A model generated the notes under the pieces. It was given only the letters and a program-made list of their open reading frames with translations, did not search any database and was not told where the DNA came from. Shown one piece after another: positions 6,154 to 10,220 of a stretch of 10,220 nt of DNA. The position numbers and the translations under genes are program-made. This stretch comes from an uncultured Phenylobacterium sp. (GTDB taxonomy: Bacteria > Pseudomonadota > Alphaproteobacteria > Caulobacterales > Caulobacteraceae). The stretch spans positions 1 to 10,220 of the forward strand of contig CAMFHW010000106.1 in the NCBI GenBank assembly GCA_945952175.1, written 5' to 3'. Numbering within the stretch: the first letter of the stretch is position 1; every line of letters begins with the position of its first letter.

Positions 6154-6350
6154 CAGGTCCCAGGCTGGATGTAGGGCGCGGCCTGGGCGGCAGACGTCGG
6201 CCAGGCCCGGCGTCCAGATGTTCAGGACCAGGCAGTCCTCGGCCTGCGGCTCGTCACGCGGACCGCCGGCCGCAGCCCACGCCGTGTCGCCAGCATCGAG
6301 ACCTCCCGTTTCCGAGACGTCTAGCGCTCCATTGACACCGTTGTCAGGCC
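6154..6350 (-). pseudogene. Remnant of a type-B carboxylesterase/lipase gene
   Basis: The gap between copy 2 of the repeat and the dehydrogenase gene is open in one minus-strand frame and encodes EDCLVLNIWTPGLAD at 6240-6196. This closely matches the second signature of type-B carboxylesterases, E-D-C-L-x-L-N-[IV]-W-x-P. Upstream in the same frame runs a Gly-rich segment (about 35 residues) of plausible coding character; stops occur beyond about 6370. The catalytic GESAG serine motif and the rest of the usual 500-residue enzyme are absent, and after GLAD the similarity is lost before the repeat begins. It is best seen as a decayed fragment, probably left by a deletion that ended at or near the repeat. 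Without a search, a chance match cannot be fully excluded. Confidence 0.5.
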
Positions 6351-6389
6351 TCGCCTTCCGACCACTTCATCAAGCGCCTGAAGTTCGGA

Positions 6390-7502
<1,113 letters not shown>

Positions 7503-7576
7503 GTCTGGAGCCTCCCCAAAGGAACGGCCGGACCATGTCGTCCGCCGCCCCTCCGCGCAAGGCCCCAGAAACGGCC
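7503..7576. other. Short gap between autotransporter and dehydrogenase genes
   Basis: These 74 bases hold the ribosome site of the dehydrogenase gene and one weak 5-bp hairpin (CGGAC/GTCCG near 7531-7546). I see no strong terminator or promoter, so co-transcription of the two genes cannot be ruled out. Confidence 0.4.
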
Positions 7577-10220
7577 TCAGAACTTGAAGTGGGCCGCCAG
7601 GCGCAGGTCGTAGATGTTGACGTTGTCCCGGGTCTCGGCGCCGCCCTCGACGGCGAAGGCGCCGCCGCTGGCCTCGCCCTTCACCGCGAACCGGGCGACC
7701 ACGCCGCCGCCCTTGATCTGGTCGGCCAGCAGGGTGAAGGAATCAGTCCCGGACAGGAACTTGGCGGTGGTCGACCCCGCCTCTTCCTGGCCGATCTCGC
7801 GATAGCCCAGCGTGAACTCCGGCCCCCACCAGCCGTCCTGGTCGCCATAGCGCGTGCCGGTGACGAAGCCCGCGAAGCCGGTCGAGCGGCTCGACTGGCG
7901 GGCGGAGACGTGCAGGTCGACGGCGTCGCCGCCATTGCGCTCGCTATAGGCGCCCTCCTCCAGCCGCAGATAGTCCAGCGCCGCGACCGGGCGGGCGTAA
8001 TAGCCGCCGAGCCGGCCTTCATAGGCCGCCGCGACCCGGCCGTTGACCATCCAGCCGGACCAGTCTCCCTCGGCCGTCTTCTTGGCCACCAGGGCGTCGT
8101 TATCGTCATAGATGAACACCGCGCGGCGGCTCTGGCCCTGGACGTAGGCGGCGGCCAGCCGGGCGTTCAGCACCAGATTGCCGTTCACATAGCGCCAGTA
8201 GGTCCCGGCCTCGATCTGGTCGACGCTGAGCGTCTGGTTGGCGTTGGCGCCGTCGTCCTTGATGTCCATCGAGCTCAGGCCGGCCGTGAGGCCCAACACG
8301 CCCCAATTGCCGGCGGCGACCTCGTTGCCCCCCACCAGGGCGAAGCCGGTGGCCTTGTAGCCGAGCAGGCTCGCGGTTCCGTCGCGCTGGACGACGACGC
8401 TCGTCTCCTGCAGCCAGGCGCCGCCCGCGTCCGGCCCCTGGCGGTCGTCGATCGCGCGGCCGGCGGTGTCTGACGTCGCCGCGACGGCCTGGAACACGCT
8501 GCCGGAATAGTTCGGCAGCATCTGGTTGTAGGCGCGCACGAAGCCGGCGCTGGTGGTCTGGGTCAGGAAGGCGTTGCGGACGTCGGTGTCCTTGTCGATC
8601 GCCGCGATGATCGGCTCATAGGCCGAGGCCGTGGCCGCCGGCAGACCCAGCGCCGCCGCGGTCTTGCGCGACAGGGCGACGCTGATCGTGCCCGCCGACG
8701 CGTCGGTCGAGAGCGACGCATTGTAGAGATACGGCACGCTGCCCAGGAGGCTGGTGTCCAACGCCCCGCTGGTCAGGCTGGTCGCGTGCACCAGGGTGTA
8801 GGTCGCCGAACCCTTCAGCAGCGACTGCAGGTCGATGCCGATCTTGGCGCCGGTCGCGACATTGGCCGCGCCAGCCACTTCGAGCTGGGTGTGGGTCCCG
8901 GCCTCCGGGTCGGCGCTCACGATCAGGGTCGAGGCCGCCCCCAGGTTCAGGCTGCTGAGATTGATCGTGGCCGGGTTCTGCACCGTCAGCTTGTCCGACG
9001 CGATGGCCAGGTCGAGCGTGCCCCCGTCGGCGGTGATCTTGCCCGTCACCACGGCTCCGCCGCTGATCGACAGGCTGTTGGCGCCGGCGCCGAAGGCGAT
9101 GTCGCCAGTGACCGTGCCGTTCTCGATGCTGAGCTTGTCGGCCCCCGAACCCAGCAGGATCTTGCCGATGATCACTGGCTCGGTGTTGTCGGACACGCCG
9201 TCGCCATCCGTGTCCGTCTGGCCGTCGCCGGCGACGACGTTGACCAGGCCGTACTGGCGCAGCGTCACGCCCGTGGTGTTGGCCCGCAGGTCCAGGGCGA
9301 TCGCCGTGCCGGTGTTGGTCAGCGTCGTGTCGACCGGCGAGATCACCGCCGAGATCGTGCGCAGGTTTACGATCGAGGTTAGCGACCCCGACAGGTCCTG
9401 CACCGCGATCGCCTGGCCGGACGAGCCCAGCACCGTGGCGGTGATGGTCCCGGCGTTACCGATATAGGGGGCGGTGGCGCCGGCATCGATCAGGATCGCG
9501 TGCGTGGCGGCGCCGGTCTCGCCGGTCTGGCTGGCGCTGATCCCACCCTGGTTCCAGATCTGGCGGACGATCGCGCCGGACCCGAGGTGGATGGCGGTGG
9601 CGTCCGCCTTGTAGGCGCTGGCGCCGATGGAGCCCTGGATCCGCAGACCGCTGCTCAGATCGACCGAGCCGCCGCCCGTGAGCCCGATCTGGACCGCGGT
9701 GGCGTCGACGCCGTCATAGACCCCCGCGCCCGTGATCGTGCCGCGCACGACCATGCCGAACGCGTCGTTCCCGGTTCCGACATTGCCGAGGGTGATGTTG
9801 CGGCTCGCATTGCCGATCAGCACGGCCGGCGCCCTGCCGAACGTGGAGATCGCGCCGGTGCCTTCGGAGGTGTCGGTGATGCCGTCGCCGTCGACGTCGG
9901 GATTGGTCGAGCTCAGGGTCGGCGGAATGTCGACCAGCAGGCCCTTGCCGACGTTGCCGGTGACCACCAGCGCCGATCCGCCCTGCAGCAGGTCGTCGGC
10001 GTCCAGCGCGTCCAGCACCGACTGGGTGGTGCTGCGGGTGGTCGAGCGATAGCCTGTGGAGGTCAGCGCGTTCTGGATGACCAGCGCCCCGCCGACGTCC
10101 CCGCCCACATAGACGCCCGTCGCGCTCGCGCCCTGGACGCTGATCGCGCCCAGCAGCGAGACGTCGCCCGTCACGACGTCCGTGGTCTTGATGGCGAAGG
10201 TGCGGTCGCCGATCGTGCTG
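7577..10220 (-). CDS. Autotransporter with C-terminal outer membrane beta-barrel (5' partial)
   Basis: The frame is open to the window edge, so the N-terminus lies beyond 10220; 880 residues are visible. The first 580 or so are a passenger of Gly, Ala, Thr, Ser and Asn-rich beta-repeats, such as GSGADKLSIENGTVTGDI followed by GAGANSLSISGGAVVTGKI, typical of a right-handed beta-helix. Two Asp-rich DxDGDGxxD motifs interrupt it. A helical linker (from about ASAYEPIIAAID to TAGRAIDDRQG) leads to a 282-residue barrel domain beginning at GGAWLQE (8425) and ending in YDLRLAAHFKF. The alternating pattern and the final Phe are those of type V autotransporter barrels. The barrel inserts in the outer membrane and carries the passenger to the surface. 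No protease triad or known adhesin motif is seen in the visible passenger. Its function is unknown; adhesion or surface coating is a guess. Confidence 0.9.
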   Translation of the reverse strand, partial: STIGDRTFAIKTTDVVTGDVSLLGAISVQGASATGVYVGGDVGGALVIQNALTSTGYRSTTRSTTQSVLDALDADDLLQGGSALVVTGNVGKGLLVDIPPTLSSTNPDVDGDGITDTSEGTGAISTFGRAPAVLIGNASRNITLGNVGTGNDAFGMVVRGTITGAGVYDGVDATAVQIGLTGGGSVDLSSGLRIQGSIGASAYKADATAIHLGSGAIVRQIWNQGGISASQTGETGAATHAILIDAGATAPYIGNAGTITATVLGSSGQAIAVQDLSGSLTSIVNLRTISAVISPVDTTLTNTGTAIALDLRANTTGVTLRQYGLVNVVAGDGQTDTDGDGVSDNTEPVIIGKILLGSGADKLSIENGTVTGDIAFGAGANSLSISGGAVVTGKITADGGTLDLAIASDKLTVQNPATINLSSLNLGAASTLIVSADPEAGTHTQLEVAGAANVATGAKIGIDLQSLLKGSATYTLVHATSLTSGALDTSLLGSVPYLYNASLSTDASAGTISVALSRKTAAALGLPAATASAYEPIIAAIDKDTDVRNAFLTQTTSAGFVRAYNQMLPNYSGSVFQAVAATSDTAGRAIDDRQGPDAGGAWLQETSVVVQRDGTASLLGYKATGFALVGGNEVAAGNWGVLGLTAGLSSMDIKDDGANANQTLSVDQIEAGTYWRYVNGNLVLNARLAAAYVQGQSRRAVFIYDDNDALVAKKTAEGDWSGWMVNGRVAAAYEGRLGGYYARPVAALDYLRLEEGAYSERNGGDAVDLHVSARQSSRSTGFAGFVTGTRYGDQDGWWGPEFTLGYREIGQEEAGSTTAKFLSGTDSFTLLADQIKGGGVVARFAVKGEASGGAFAVEGGAETRDNVNIYDLRLAAHFKF
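9179..9226 (-). other. Calcium-type Asp loop in the autotransporter passenger (second)
   Basis: The passenger reads DGQTDTDGDGVSDNTE here. The D-x-D-x-D-G-x-x-D spacing matches thrombospondin type 3 and EF-hand-like calcium loops. It lies between beta-repeat blocks. Confidence 0.65.
9860..9904 (-). other. Calcium-type Asp loop in the autotransporter passenger (first)
   Basis: The passenger reads NPDVDGDGITDTSEG here, the same D-x-D-G-D-G-x-x-D pattern as the loop at 9179-9226 and about 226 residues before it in the protein. Calcium binding is inferred from spacing. Confidence 0.65.

Overview
The window reads as high-GC alphaproteobacterial DNA, most likely from the Caulobacterales (Phenylobacterium, Caulobacter or a relative). 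The support is indirect: very high GC codon use, a PEPxxWA-type C-terminal sorting signal, a large type V autotransporter, a glutathione-dependent formaldehyde dehydrogenase, and palindromic intergenic repeats of a kind common in such genomes. No RNA gene, insertion sequence or CRISPR array is visible.

Left part (1-1340, plus strand): the end of a gene fusing the C-terminus of an ApbE-type FMN transferase to a DUF2271 domain. It is translationally coupled through a GTGA overlap to a small PepSY-associated membrane protein. The pair looks like an envelope redox module. It converges on a PEPxxWA-CTERM secreted protein (1337-1924, minus), and one CTAG serves as the stop of both genes. The 155 bases before that gene (1925-2079) hold two strong hairpins that exclude each other, and a small inverted repeat.

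Middle part (2080-6076): an iron or haem uptake divergon. A haem-type TonB-dependent receptor and a DUF6607 secreted protein form a minus-strand operon. An uncharacterised 172-residue protein is transcribed the other way. Each side of the 272-base divergent region carries a Fur-like inverted repeat with TTGCGA/TCGCAA arms. A palindromic repeat element lies between them, and a second copy in the same orientation lies at the 3' end of the small gene, where it supplies that protein's last residues and stop codon.

Right part (6150-10220, minus strand): a decayed carboxylesterase fragment, an intact class III alcohol dehydrogenase (S-(hydroxymethyl)glutathione dehydrogenase), and the C-terminal 880 residues of an autotransporter whose start lies beyond the window.

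The most interesting part is the iron-linked middle. A receptor with haem-receptor motifs but without the expected histidine ligands is paired with two proteins of unknown function under apparently shared regulation, next to an ApbE-DUF2271-PepSY module that may act in envelope electron transfer.
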